NCBI GenBank assembly: GCA_032629725.1
Contig: JAFEVB010000004.1
Location: forward strand, 124,001 to 188,000
Length of the DNA stretch: 64,000 nt
DNA from: Gremmenia infestans
Taxonomy: Eukaryota; Ascomycota; Leotiomycetes; Helotiales; Hamatocanthoscyphaceae
Direction of reading: 5' to 3'
The position numbers were made by a program, and so were the translations under genes. Below, piece after piece: positions 45,629 through 56,038 of this stretch. The notes under the pieces are model-generated. The model was not told where the DNA came from and searched no databases. It saw nothing but the letters and a program-made list of their open reading frames with translations. Numbering within the stretch: position 1 is the first letter of the stretch; each line of letters begins with the position of its first letter.

Positions 45629-46434
45629 TTACTTGCACTCGCAATCCGCATGCTTACAAGCCTTACTCTTACACCCTCCCTCCGTATGCTTACACGCGCA
45701 TTCACACTTCTCGCCCCCATGGTGTCCACACTTATGATGTTGATGAGAATGCGGCTGCGCCTTGACAGTCACGAGAAAGTTCTCCCCCGTCTCCGCCACC
45801 GCATGCACAAACACCTCATCCCCATACGGCCAGTCCCCCTTGAACTCCTCCTTCTCGTCGTATTCCGCAAACGAGGATTTCGTCACCTCGTCGTCGATCA
45901 GGACGGAATGCGCGGCGGCGTAGGCCGCTGCGCGCGAGGGATACGTGCCTTCGACTTCGGTGTTCTGGATGCCGCCGATACGGTCGTTGTTGTAGTTTAT
46001 GGTTGTTTGGAGGACTTTCTTCTGGTTAGCTTGCGCGGTTCCGGTCTGATCTATCTGGGGACTTGCCATAGTGCAGAAATCCGTCGACCTCTCCTGAAGC
46101 ATTGCCTTGGAGTTTCAAGACATTTGGCTTCGTGTCCAAGCGGACCTCGAATTCTTGGCCTGCGGGTGCTTTTGCGTACACTAGGACGCCGTCTCCGTGC
46201 TTCCAGTTCTCTGGGTCTGTGTTGTGTTCGTAAACCTCAAAGTCATCTTTGACGTATCCTTCTGAGACAAGAGCCGAGAGTGCGGCCGCCTTTGCGGCTT
46301 TGAGATCGGTGAATGTTCCCAGGATGTCGGTTGTGCGAGTTGCACCGGACTTGTCTGCGTGGTAGTCGGTGATGGTGCGTTTGACGTGGTAGAGGAATTC
46401 AGGAGCAGTCTCTGTGTTCTCTTTGGTTGCCATG
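45629..46434 (-). CDS. Duplicated-domain protein with metallothionein-like Cys/His tail
   Basis: Two overlapping frames on the minus strand (46434 to stop at 46026; about 46102 to stop at 45629) encode two copies of the same ~90-residue unit. Copy 1 contains ENWKHGDGVLVYAKAPAGQE and copy 2 contains KGDWPYGDEVFVHAVAETGE; both share the order beta strand, Ala-rich helix, acidic turn, G-D-x-V-x-V strand. After copy 2 comes a 40-residue tail with eight cysteines and seven histidines (HSHQHHKCGHH, then C-x-C and C-x5-C patterns, last residues CECK), like a small metallothionein. A 34-base intron (46088-46055, GTCGAC...CCCCAG) would join the frames in phase, but is unusually short; a frameshift or two overlapping genes are alternatives. 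Function unknown; metal binding of the tail is inference from composition. Confidence 0.6.
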
Positions 46435-46984
46435 TTTGGTTGAGTTTTTGTTTTGATTTGCGTTTTGATTTGCGGTTTTGAATTGGTTAATCTAAGTTTT
46501 GATTGATTGATTGATGTTAAACACCCCAAGGAGAAGCGGACACCGCGGACATATATGCTTTTCAATTTTCATTATAGTCAATAACTGTTTGCTGCATGTG
46601 ATGGGTGGTGAGACTGGGTGGTCTGATAGCACCTTGATGCCGTTTTATACGTACGTCATCTAGAGAACCTTTCCCAAGTATATATGGCGTGATATACTCA
46701 ATTCACACAAGTGGGCAGCCTATGTACCGCGGATGTTATGTAAATTGAGTAGATTCATATATGCCGGTGGAGCTTCCCCGCATATAAGATGCGAGTCTCA
46801 TCAGCTGTTGGTAATCAAAAACCCCGGTACAAGAAATCATCAAAATCATTCACAATACACACATGCATTACTAACAGCAACACACAATACCACCAGAATT
46901 ATAACAGTGTGTCCCTTCACCCAACTCAACTCCCACCTTGGCTTCGGCGGTGACATCGACCAAGCTTTCATTTCAGCCTAGTCC
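46435..46984. other. Intergenic spacer
   Basis: Promoter side of the preceding reverse-strand gene. Contains TTTTGATTTG-type repeats near 46446-46500. No gene supported. Confidence 0.45.
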
Positions 46985-47545
46985 AGTCCTCAAGTACCTG
47001 AATGAATTCGACCGCCACTTCTCCCGGCGCCTCCGCTGCTTCATTTCATCCCGTGCTTCGATCTAGAAGAAGATACACGCGCACTCGCACACTACCGATA
47101 CGGCGATATCCCCGGCGCCAGAGTCGAAGATATAATCTTACATTAACATCGAAGCCCACGATAACTACACGCTGGTCATAGAAGGCCGCACGCGACCAAT
47201 TAGAGGCGCTCCGGAGCATCCTGAGCCCGCTCCAGTGGAAAGAGAAGAGGGAGAGGGGGAGAATGCAGTTGTGAGGGTTCATGTGGATAGCCACCAGTAC
47301 GCTAAACAAGATGCGCTCACGCCTACATCTTCGCCGCGCCTCCTCCTCATCATTCCCACCACCGCCCCTCACAGCAGAGCGCGCAGCGCTTGACTGGGGA
47401 GTTCCATCGCACGTTTGCTTTTCCGGCACCGGTGCTGGAGCACGGGTGGGCGCGAGTATGGAGAATGGGGTGTTGGTGCTGGTGGTGCTGAAGAGGGAGA
47501 GGGGGGGTAAAGAGGGGGAGTAAGGTGGAGGTTTGAGGAGGAGGG
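46985..47545 (+). pseudogene. Broken small heat-shock protein (Hsp20/alpha-crystallin) gene
   Basis: Pieces of a fungal Hsp30-type small heat-shock protein are found in order but in different forward frames. YLNEFDRHFSRR belongs to the N-terminal arm. YGDIPGARVEDI and IEAHDNYTLVIEGRTR belong to the first half of the alpha-crystallin domain. GEFHRTFAFPAPV (about 47398) and ASMENGVLVLVVLKR (about 47450) match the second half, the latter being the family's A-x-x-x-N-G-V-L signature. At least three frame changes and a stop lie between them, so no chaperone can be made. No intact Hsp20 gene is in the window. Confidence 0.7.
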
Positions 47546-48097
47546 TGGGGGGAGGGGTTTGTGGAATGGATATATTTGTTCCAACGGGGGCGGACACACC
47601 GGACAAACCCCTACAATTGTAAAGGTGGATTTTTTATGGATTTATGGTCTGTAGGTACTTTAAACGTCTATTTTATATGCTAAAACATACCCAGAAACCA
47701 CCTAGCATCATTTAATTTGCGTGCAGGGGGTTTGATCAACGTGTCCTCCTTACTACCCCCCCTTTATAGCACTCGCTTAATAATATGAGGCTCGAGGGGA
47801 GCTCTCGGCTAGGTTGCGGGGAAGATCCAGCTGTGGGGATAAGTATATTGGGTAAGGTATGCAGAGGGCAGAGGGGAGGCTTGGTGGGATGCTGGGATGC
47901 TGAGTTGCTGGCGACGAGCGGTGTGGTCGCTGTTGTGCTGGGTGCCCGGTGGTGCGTGGATTTTTTACTTTATCTATATATAGATAGTCTTTAAGATTTT
48001 AAATGTCTGATCTTTAAGAATGAAGTCTTTGATTTCTAATTCAAGATTCAGGGGATAGAGTGTTTTTAAACTTCTTTGATATCATATTTTCATCTGG
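47546..48097. other. Convergent spacer
   Basis: AT-rich with G-rich patches near 47860-47960; no gene supported. Confidence 0.5.
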
Positions 48098-49153
48098 TTA
48101 CAAGTGACTGGCACCTCTCCCCAAAAGCGCCTTGGCGTCTCTAGTCACCTCCTTGACAATCTCAGCCGCAGGTTTGATTTCATTAATCAACCCCACCCCC
48201 GACCCAGCATAAGCACACATGCGCGTCTTCTCGCCCGCCCAGCCATCCGCCGACTTAGCCGCCTCTTTATAAAGCTTCTTATTCTCTTCCTCCGGTAGTC
48301 CCTTTTCATCATCCCAAAAACTATTGTTCAACACCGCCCTCCCATCAAACTCCTCCGGCCACAAGTTCCCCGTCAACCGATCCCAAAGCTTACTCCGAGA
48401 TGTATCCCCATCCTTAGCCTTCAGCACAGCGTCTCGATACCCGTTTGTGATCGCCGCTTCGGGCGAGCACAGAAAGCGCGTTCCCATACACACGCCCGCT
48501 GCTCCCAGCATCGTCGCCGCCGCTACGCCTCGCCCATCCGCAATCCCCCCCGCGGCGATCAGAGGAATATCCCCAAAGCCTGCTTTGGATAACGCGTCCG
48601 CACATTCCGGAAGCAGGGTGATGATGGAGGATGCGTGCTCGAGGCCGTGACCGCCGGCATCTATGCCTTGGATGACCAGGACGTCGGGACGGCAAGTCCT
48701 CGCGACTTCAAGCGCGGTGGCTAGGTTGCCGACCTGGATCCAGATTTTAGTTTTCCCTGCGGTAGCGTCCCGGATGCCGCGTGACCAGTCCGCGAAATCT
48801 TTCGTTTCCTTGGGTGCGAAGAGCCATGCTGCGGCTGGCTTTACGGGGGCGGATGAGAGGGTGGCTAGCGCGGCTGCGAGGTCGATGCCGAAGCAGATGA
48901 AGCCGAGGCCGATGGGGAGGATGTCTGAGGGGGTGTTTGGGATGGGGGATTCGGCGAGGGAGGCGGTGACTTTTTCGAGGAAGGGGGAGAGGGCCGAGAG
49001 CACGTTGCCGAGGCCGAGGAAACCTAGGCCGTGGGTGCGGGAGACGGATAGGGCGAGGGCGTCGTTGGCGCTGAGGCGCATGGGGGCGGAGACTATGAAG
49101 GGGGAGGTTGTCCATGGGTAGGTGGATTGGAGGGTCTTGGCGTGTGAGGCCAT
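48098..49153 (-). CDS. Nitronate monooxygenase (2-nitropropane dioxygenase family)
   Basis: FMN enzyme with a TIM-barrel fold that oxidises alkyl nitronates such as propionate-3-nitronate. Single exon. The ATG at 49153 gives 351 aa, the normal length; an open extension of 72 codons upstream contains further ATGs but is Ser-rich and outside the family length. Visible features are the N-terminal PFIVSAPMRLSANDALALS, the flavin/catalytic region GIDAGGHGLEH with the histidine expected in the active site, and the phosphate-binding loop IPLIAAGGIADGRGVAAA with GAAGVCMGTRFLCSPEA. No neighbours suggest a nitro-compound pathway; likely detoxification. Confidence 0.9.
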   Translation of the reverse strand: MASHAKTLQSTYPWTTSPFIVSAPMRLSANDALALSVSRTHGLGFLGLGNVLSALSPFLEKVTASLAESPIPNTPSDILPIGLGFICFGIDLAAALATLSSAPVKPAAAWLFAPKETKDFADWSRGIRDATAGKTKIWIQVGNLATALEVARTCRPDVLVIQGIDAGGHGLEHASSIITLLPECADALSKAGFGDIPLIAAGGIADGRGVAAATMLGAAGVCMGTRFLCSPEAAITNGYRDAVLKAKDGDTSRSKLWDRLTGNLWPEEFDGRAVLNNSFWDDEKGLPEEENKKLYKEAAKSADGWAGEKTRMCAYAGSGVGLINEIKPAAEIVKEVTRDAKALLGRGASHL

Positions 49154-49999
49154 TTTGCTATATGCTTTGAATGGAATACGTGGAAGTGAAGAGAGGGGGA
49201 GCTTCATACCCTTGTGGAGTAATAGTTGGTGTGGGGAAGAGGAAGAAACTAGGTTCAGAGGAGTTGCTTTATACATGAATGATTTCCTTCCCATCGAGGA
49301 ACAGAAACCCGACTTCGGACTTTGCAATAGTACAGTAAGAGCTACGGGAGTAATCCCTCTCTTCCACATAGTTTCTACGAACCAGGTGTATGAGAACTGT
49401 CAATGAGAAGCAGCTACCGTAGCAGCAAGCTGCTTACATATCATTTGTTGATGTCAATGTGATGAAGTATGTACTCGGCACTACGTAAAGAGCTCGGATT
49501 CAACTGTTATGTGCATATAGAAGGTAAATCCTTCTTACGAAGTAAACTCCAGGTGGTTACCTCCGAGGAAATGCATTACCGTCTCCGCTTTTCCTACTCT
49601 GTATACCTAGGTAGTATAGAAACTTCGTTCCTTTCCTCCGGTATATACTTAAACTCCGAGGAAATCCATCATCGTCTCCACTTTTCCCAGATCATCCCTG
49701 CATGAAGTAGTTCGTACCCCAGCCACGCCAACTGACTTTGGCCTAGAGTTCCCGCAGAGCCTCATTCACATCTTTCGTGACTTCGCGCTTTCGCCTGACA
49801 AGATCTTCAAATTATCAAACCTACGCGACCTCATCCACGTCCCCATCCACATCCTCATTCCTATCCAACATCTATTCTTTGGGTCGCTGCTTCTACTTTT
49901 GGATAGTGAATCGTGAGTTCTGTTGTAGGAGAAGCTTGTGCTAGCAGCAACTAACTTTTGTGTGCAGAATATCTGTAAGATTTTGGGAAAGTTGCGACC
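49154..49999. other. Spacer between divergent genes NMO and RPB11
   Basis: About 0.85 kb. Contains an imperfect direct repeat of about 37 bases (near 49561-49597 and 49645-49681). The C/T-rich part from 49740 probably holds the RPB11 leader, with a possible leader intron (GTGAGT at 49910 to CAG near 49967). Confidence 0.5.
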
Positions 50000-50711
50000 A
50001 TGAACGCTCCAGATAGGTTAGTACCGCCTCGTTCCTTCTCTTCTTGGCACGGCGGCATCGACTGGCATTTGGATTGGGCAGCAGAGATGTTTAATGCCGT
50101 TCAAAAGCGGTGGACTCTGTTCCGTACATGTGGCTTGCCCTCATCATGTCATCTTTCTATCGACAAGTCGCAAGGACACCACAGAACGAAACGTGTACCA
50201 CAGCACAACATGTTGGACAATTCTCCTGACTACCCCAACAGATTCGAGCTCTTCCTCCTCGGCGAGGGCGAGAAGAAGGTCACCGAACAAACAGACACCC
50301 GTATGCTTGCCCCCGGCCCTCGATCTTGAGTCGCAATACTGATCCGAGGAACAGGAACGGCTAATAGCGCCGTCTTCACCTTCAACAAGGAAGACCACAC
50401 GCTCGCCAACATGCTCCGCGCCCACCTCCTCAAAGACCAACACGTAACCTTCGCCGGCTACAAAGGTACATGGCATCCCCTCCCTCGCCTTGCGCAGACT
50501 AGCCAGCTAACGCGCGCGCACAGTACCCCACCCCCTCTTCGCGACCTTCGAGCTCCGCATCCAAACCGACAGCGTCATCTCACCCAAAGAAGCGCTAGTC
50601 AACTGCTGCAAATCCCTCGTCGGCGATCTCGAGACTCTGAGCAGGGAGTTCACCAAGGAATACGAGTTGCGGAAGATGGTTGCTGGCGATGGTACTGGGA
50701 TTGATCAGTAA
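50000..50711 (+). CDS. RPB11: RNA polymerase II subunit RPB11
   Basis: Alpha-like subunit that pairs with Rpb3 to nucleate Pol II assembly in the nucleus. Four exons (50000-50016, 50242-50300, 50355-50465, 50524-50711) give 124 aa, close to the yeast 120 aa. The family core FNKEDHTLANMLRAHL is intact, preceded by MNAPDRFELFLLGEGEKKV and followed by VPHPLFATFELRIQTD. The first exon has only 17 coding bases and is joined in phase to FELFLL. Full length. Confidence 0.96.
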
Positions 50712-51938
50712 ACTAGAGTGGTTGTGGGGAATTTGATTCGAGGCGCAAAAAAAGACAAGGGCTGGCTGTTGGATGGAGTTTGGGTGGCCTTGATTGCTTG
50801 TAGCATGGGATATGGGCGTTTGGTAGGGCATATGGACATATATCAAAGAAAAGAGAGGCCGGAGTGGTAAATCGCTTTTGATCTTGCTATAGTAGTGGAA
50901 AGCTAGAGATTGGAATCCGTTCTCTTTCTGTTGCGTGCTTGCTTTTCATCAGTGCCGTGTTCTGTTCTAGACGCATGTGCTAGAAACAGATGCTAGACTG
51001 CAAGTGCATGGTTTCCAAGCGCAATGAAAGCTTTATAATATCCGTCTCGGCTTTTCATCACCTGGAATCTTTCAACTAGCGCACAGCACATGACGAGATA
51101 TAAAATTAAGGGCCAGAAGAATTTGATAGATACAACCAACCCCGCTATTCTACCCGAAGAAGCAGCAATGCACATCAAGAGTGAGATGGCCAGATGGCCT
51201 CCCTCCCCTGTCCTTCCTCTAACCGGGACCCAAGAGCCTAGAGTAGAATCCTTCTTTCCCCTGCAAGCAAGAGCCTAGGCTGGCCTTTCCGAGTGACTCG
51301 GTATGGTACGTGAATTTCAACTTCGATTCCGCTGCTAGTTGATTGGCTAGGTAGAGAATCGCTGTGGTGTCCTAGAGTCTAGCGGCGAGGCGATTCTTGG
51401 ATGCATGAATGAATGAATGGACGGCGCGTGTACGGTGAGTAGGAGGATGGGGTGGTTTCTGGGAATGAGTGCTTTTATTTGGTCCTCCTGGAAGTGTTGA
51501 TATATCCATCTATCTATCTATCTATCTATCTGTATATACGTATGCGTGTGTGTATGCTTGGCGACGACCATGATCTTCTTTTATACTAAGTATTTGGTTG
51601 CTTGTTTATTTTTATATAGCCAGTTGACTTGTGCTTGATCAAGCAATATATACATACCTTGGTATTAAATGGAACTCTATATAGTATAGCAGCTTTCGTG
51701 GGTGGGAAGAGTCTGGAAGATATGTATATGTTTTCCTGATCATCCATCGTATGACTGACGGACTACCCGTATGCCAGCAGATGGGCGGCTGGGCTCAAAG
51801 CCAAAAGGACATGTGAGTTCACTTGGCGTAATGGATATGCAAGGAGAATATAGGATGTTTTCAAAACCTCTGTTATGTTTGTGGTTTGCTTTGATGCTAC
51901 TAATTGTATTCAGATATGTTATTATAATCCGAGTATCG
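50712..51938. other. Intergenic spacer
   Basis: About 1.2 kb without a supported gene. Contains a TCTA microsatellite and AT-rich sequence. Confidence 0.5.
51507..51531 (+). repeat. Tetranucleotide microsatellite (ATCT)n
   Basis: About six copies of ATCT. Confidence 0.92.
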
Positions 51939-54372
51939 TTAGGACTCCTTCCAAACTACTTGAAAGAAACACGAACCCATATCATAGGTGCACCTCATTC
52001 TTCGAAATCTCAATGCCGGAGAAGGAGTCTGATATAGTGCTTCTTGCTCAGTAGAGGCGTCTGGAATTGCGAAGTTGTAATCTTGCTGGTCTTCTGTGAC
52101 GTCGGGATGGTGGTGCTTGCGGATCCTCCTTCTGGCCAAAATACAGTAGAAGTATCAAAAGCAAGAGAAGGTCCGAAATCGCTAACTAGCGCAGCCGTTG
52201 CCTTCCCACCAAAAGCTTTTGATTCCAGGGAGGCAGGAAGCCTTCAGCGAAGAAATCGAAGAAAGGCGTTCAGAAAGCCTTTGGAAGCGTGGCGTTCCCT
52301 GCGGGTGCAGGTAGCGCAGCTCGAGCTATTGGAGCCTTGCTGTTGAGAATGGGCTGCATCGTGCCTCCACGCCATGAGGGATGATTGCGGATATCGTTCG
52401 CCTCGTAATAGTTTTTAAAGTATTTGATCCTCTCTATGAGAATATTCAGGTTAACATATACTCTTGAAAAAGGGGCGATTTTTGAACAGTCTGACAAGAC
52501 CTAATAACTCAACAGTATGCACCTTTGCGTGTGCATATGTCCGTATAGGCATCACGGGGGAGGCTTCAAGAATAGGGGTTTCTTGGTTGTCTTGTTCGTT
52601 CTCGCTCTCGTCTTCTTGGTCGGGTTCTGTTTGCTTTCTGTCTTCTTGTCTTCCGAATTTTCTTTCTTGTAACTTCGGACTTCCATGTATCGGACCTTTT
52701 CGTATGGGCGATCCTTTAATTCATCAACGTCCTCAATGGGAGTATCGCAATATGAAGTACACTGTAGTTTAATCAGCGATGGTGGCGGTAGAATGGAAGA
52801 ATAGGTAACTCACAGTGACGATGTGGGCCAACCCATCACCAATAGACCGGAGGACAATTACAGGGTTGTCACCGGAAGCTCCCCTGTCGAGTCTAGGGTC
52901 CAAGAAGAATATCGAGTCCTGGCTCCCCCAGCGAGGCAACATGACCGTGGAACCAGCTTTGATGGGAAAGTCAATCTGTCTGGGCATATCGAAACCATGA
53001 AAAGGACTATAGTCCCTGTAGATACCTAGTCGATGGTCTTCAATGGAGCTTCTATGGCGAAGGCGATTCTTGTCAGGAATCGGTATGTCCCAAGGTACTT
53101 GCCAGCTTTGCAAGAATATGAGGGTCGCGGGGTCGCCTGGCCACCATATAGTTGGTTTCTTTCTTTCTTCCCCATGTAAGAAATATGGAGTGCTTCCCAG
53201 GCCAAGTTGCATTTGTCTTTCATCTCGAATATCAAGGACCCTCGCAAGTCGCCGTACCCCTCATGCTTCATCTTCCCAATGACGCAAGCATCTTTAGCAC
53301 ACGGGACGTTACCCTTGAGGACTATTTCTTCCAGATCCGAAGTTGTAATTTCTTTTGGAAGGTTTCTAACAAACAATGGAAACCCTTCCAGCAAAAACTT
53401 GCGAGCAAGTTCTGGAGGAATAGGACGCTCGATATCTGATGAGACGGTTTTGCTTTCACGCCAAGAAGGGTGGTTCCTCGGCTCTCCTATCCGGTGATAG
53501 TCTCCAACCTCCCTGATATTTTCTATCAAAAGATCCGACTTCCTTACTGCAGGAATGTAATGATCGAGCGGGTTGAATTTGCATCGAACAAGGCTCTGGA
53601 GCTCAACCGTATACAAATTTGTTCCAACCCAATAGCTTTCATCGTGTGGTGTCCAGTCTGGGTCCAGTGTCGTAAGCTTTTGATATTTTGATCTCTCCCT
53701 AGGATTCTCGATGAGGAAATCAGCAACACCTTGTCCGTGATTTGGTCATGGCACTAGCAATTGTATGTCAAAACCAACGCAGATCATGGTTATAGACTCA
53801 ACTTACAATTACGACGTTGAAAAGACCATCGCCAATAGATCTGAGTAGAATAACAGGATGATTATACAACTCTCTCCCAATCATCGGATCCACGTAATAT
53901 TCCGGTCGTCCATCTTCCCAATCCGGAAGCATCAAATACGCTCCTGGCATAATCCCATCGTCCCTTTCTCCAACAAAGTGAATGTTCCGCCCTTCATATT
54001 CTCGAAGCTCAAAAGGCGTATCCCACCACTCCCACGATATGCTGCCGACGTTCAACTTCTGCAGACTTGACGGGTCGACTGACCAGAACATGATCTGCCC
54101 ATTCTGGCATTCTCCCTGATACGCATGTTGTAGAATATCCCAAGCCTTGGAACGTGCTATTTCATTTTCGTAGATGATCACCCCGGGTTTCATCATATAG
54201 TTGTGGCTAAGGTGGGCATAGACGTGTCGAGCTTGATGTAGTAGGCGCACTTGAATGAACCGCCGGGAGCTAGCAGTTCCTCACGTTCTGCATTCGTGAT
54301 ACCGAGCGGCAGATTGCAGATCAAGAGCGGACGTTCAATATAAGCAGCTAGAAGATCGAGCGTAGTTGCCAT
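51939..54372 (-). pseudogene. Decayed tandem repeats of an RRM-like + unknown-domain module
   Basis: Reading the minus strand from ATG 54372, the same module occurs twice and part of it a third time. Module A: RRM-like start (LLICNLPLGIT), then a second domain with LPDWEDGRPEYYVDPMIGR and HPVILLRSIGDGLFNVVIV (to 53798), then a tail with ENPRER and YTVELQSLV. Module B follows with PLFVRNLPKEIT (about 53370), then MLPRWGSQDSIFFLDPR and NPVIVLRSIGDGLAHIVT (about 52815). Remnant C, about 52530-52330, has VHTVELLGLV and RNHPSW, matching the tail of A. Frameshifts break A near 54255, B near 53160 (inside a GAAA run) and the tail of B near 52650. Module A's tail and module B's head lie in one continuous frame from about 53740 to 53026. 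The second domain is a fungal unknown; function cannot be assigned. Confidence 0.6.
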
Positions 54373-54994
54373 TTTCGTCGTGGTACACAGGAAGTTTCAG
54401 GTGTATGCTCTTTAGAGAAAGAAATTCGAGAAGTGGGAAGAGTCAAATGTGGACTTACCAGTCAAACTCACTTGTTTACTAGTACCCCATACTCTTGAGA
54501 TAGATCGTCAACCTGTGATCTGGTAGAGCCAAGTTGTTCTTTTTGTAAACGCATGTTTGGACTGAAAGAATCGTTCCCACTCAGCTTGAGCGAAAGGACA
54601 GCCCCATCTTTTTCATATATGGGAGCCAGCCATAAGCAATGTCAAAAGAGACGCCATGAAATCAAAGGGGAATAGTACGTGATATGATCTTGTCTCTAAA
54701 GTCCCGAAAATCCAGTCCTTAACGCAGCGATCATGCAATGTTCGGCAATTGCGGGGTTACACAGCTTTTGGATTCCGAGATCCCAAAATAACGGGGTCCT
54801 TGGATTTGGACACATTGACTAATCCATACTCCGTACTATAGAGAGTGAATGCAAACCAACAGAACTAGTAGGTATCTCAACGGATGTGTTTTAGTTGCTT
54901 GTATTCGCCCTTCCTGGTATTCGGATTACCACAGTCTAGGGTTACAATATATTCAAAAACTCTTCTCTCGATAATCAATAGATATTTCCAAAAA
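54373..54994. other. Spacer
   Basis: AT-rich region between divergently oriented remnants; no coding signal seen. Confidence 0.5.
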
Positions 54995-56038
54995 ATGGTA
55001 AACCAGAATGTCAAAGTTGTCTTTGGCGCCATGGCAATCGGCAAGCCAGGTAAGTTCTTTTCTGATTTGAAGAAGAGCGACAGCTACTAATCTCGATCGA
55101 ATGTAGGAGCTGAGCTGGTCAAATTTGACACCCTCGAAGACGCATCCAAGATTCTGGATATATTCTAAGGCCACGGTCATAATGAAGTAGACACTGCTCG
55201 CTTCTACGGTGCAGGTTCGTCAGAAGAGTACCTCGCGAATCTCGAGTGGCAGAAACATGGACTCGTGATGGACACCAAGCTATTCCCTACTTTAGGCAAG
55301 CTGCTTCCAGGAGCCGATCTCGAGTTATACACACACAAGCCCGAAGACCTACGCAAAGGACTCCTCCGCAGCCTCGCAGCCCTCGAGGCAGAGAAGGTCG
55401 ACATGTGGTATCTGCATGGACCCGACAGAAACACCCCATTCATCGATACCTTGCGCGAGGTCAACAACCTTCACCAAGAGGGTTATTTTGCACTGTTCGG
55501 CCTGAGCAATTACCACTGTTGGGAGGTGGCAGAGATCTGTGAGATCTGCGATAGGCATGGTTGGATCAAACCCTCTGTTTACCAAGGTATGTACAATGTA
55601 TTCCATCGCGGCGTCGAGTACGAACTCTTTCCATATCTGCGAAAATACAGCCTATCCTTTTACGCTTACAAACCTCTTGCTGGCGGTATGCTTTCCGACC
55701 GGTATCATCGTGACGATACTGCGGTCGACGGAGGCGCGCGGTTTGACCCAGAGAAATGGTCGGGCAAGATTGCCCGGATGCGTTACTGGAACGATGCCTA
55801 TTTTGATGCTTTGAATATTCTCCGTCCGGTGGTGAAGAAGTATGCGTTGAGCGAGGCCGACGTGGTGTTGAGATGGCTTGCACATCATTCGCAACTTATT
55901 GTGGATGCGAGTAGCACGAAGCATCTTGAGGAGAACTTGACTGAGCTGGAAACAGGTTCGTTGCCAGCGGAGGTTGTTGAAGCTCTTGATGCTGGATGGC
56001 AGAAGACTCGTGCCGTTTCCTTCAAGTATTGGCAGTGA
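54995..56038 (+). pseudogene. Aldo-keto reductase (aflatoxin-aldehyde-reductase-like, AKR7 type) with one nonsense codon
   Basis: NADPH-dependent aldehyde reductase of 328 aa if the stop were sense. Exons 54995-55049 and 55107-56038 keep frame. The only defect is TAA at 55166-55168, after ASKILDIF and before GHGHNEVDTARFYG; the family usually has glutamine there, so a single C-to-T change (CAA to TAA) explains it. Downstream, the whole barrel is open and conserved: the catalytic Asp and Tyr of DTARFYG, the lysine in MDTKLFP, the histidine in WYLHGPDR, FGLSNYHCWEV, YKPLAGGMLSDRY and the C-terminal cofactor region VDASSTKHLEEN. So the gene died very recently, or this is a sequencing error or a polymorphic null allele. 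Readthrough is conceivable but not supported. Confidence 0.85.

Noticed and set aside
45407..46252. Forward 281-codon frame
   Set aside because: Antisense to the duplicated-domain gene, whose two repeat copies and Cys pattern are far more protein-like.
48663..49121. Forward frame of 152 codons inside the nitronate monooxygenase gene
   Set aside because: Shadow of a GC-rich coding exon on the other strand; Arg/Ala/Pro-biased translation.
49154..49369. Upstream extension of the nitronate monooxygenase
   Set aside because: Outside the usual family length and Ser-rich; a mitochondrial presequence is possible but not convincing.
52464..52772. Forward frame with Ser/Cys-rich translation near the decayed RRM array
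   Set aside because: Antisense to the Lys/Glu-rich tail of module B; composition is the complement of that tail.
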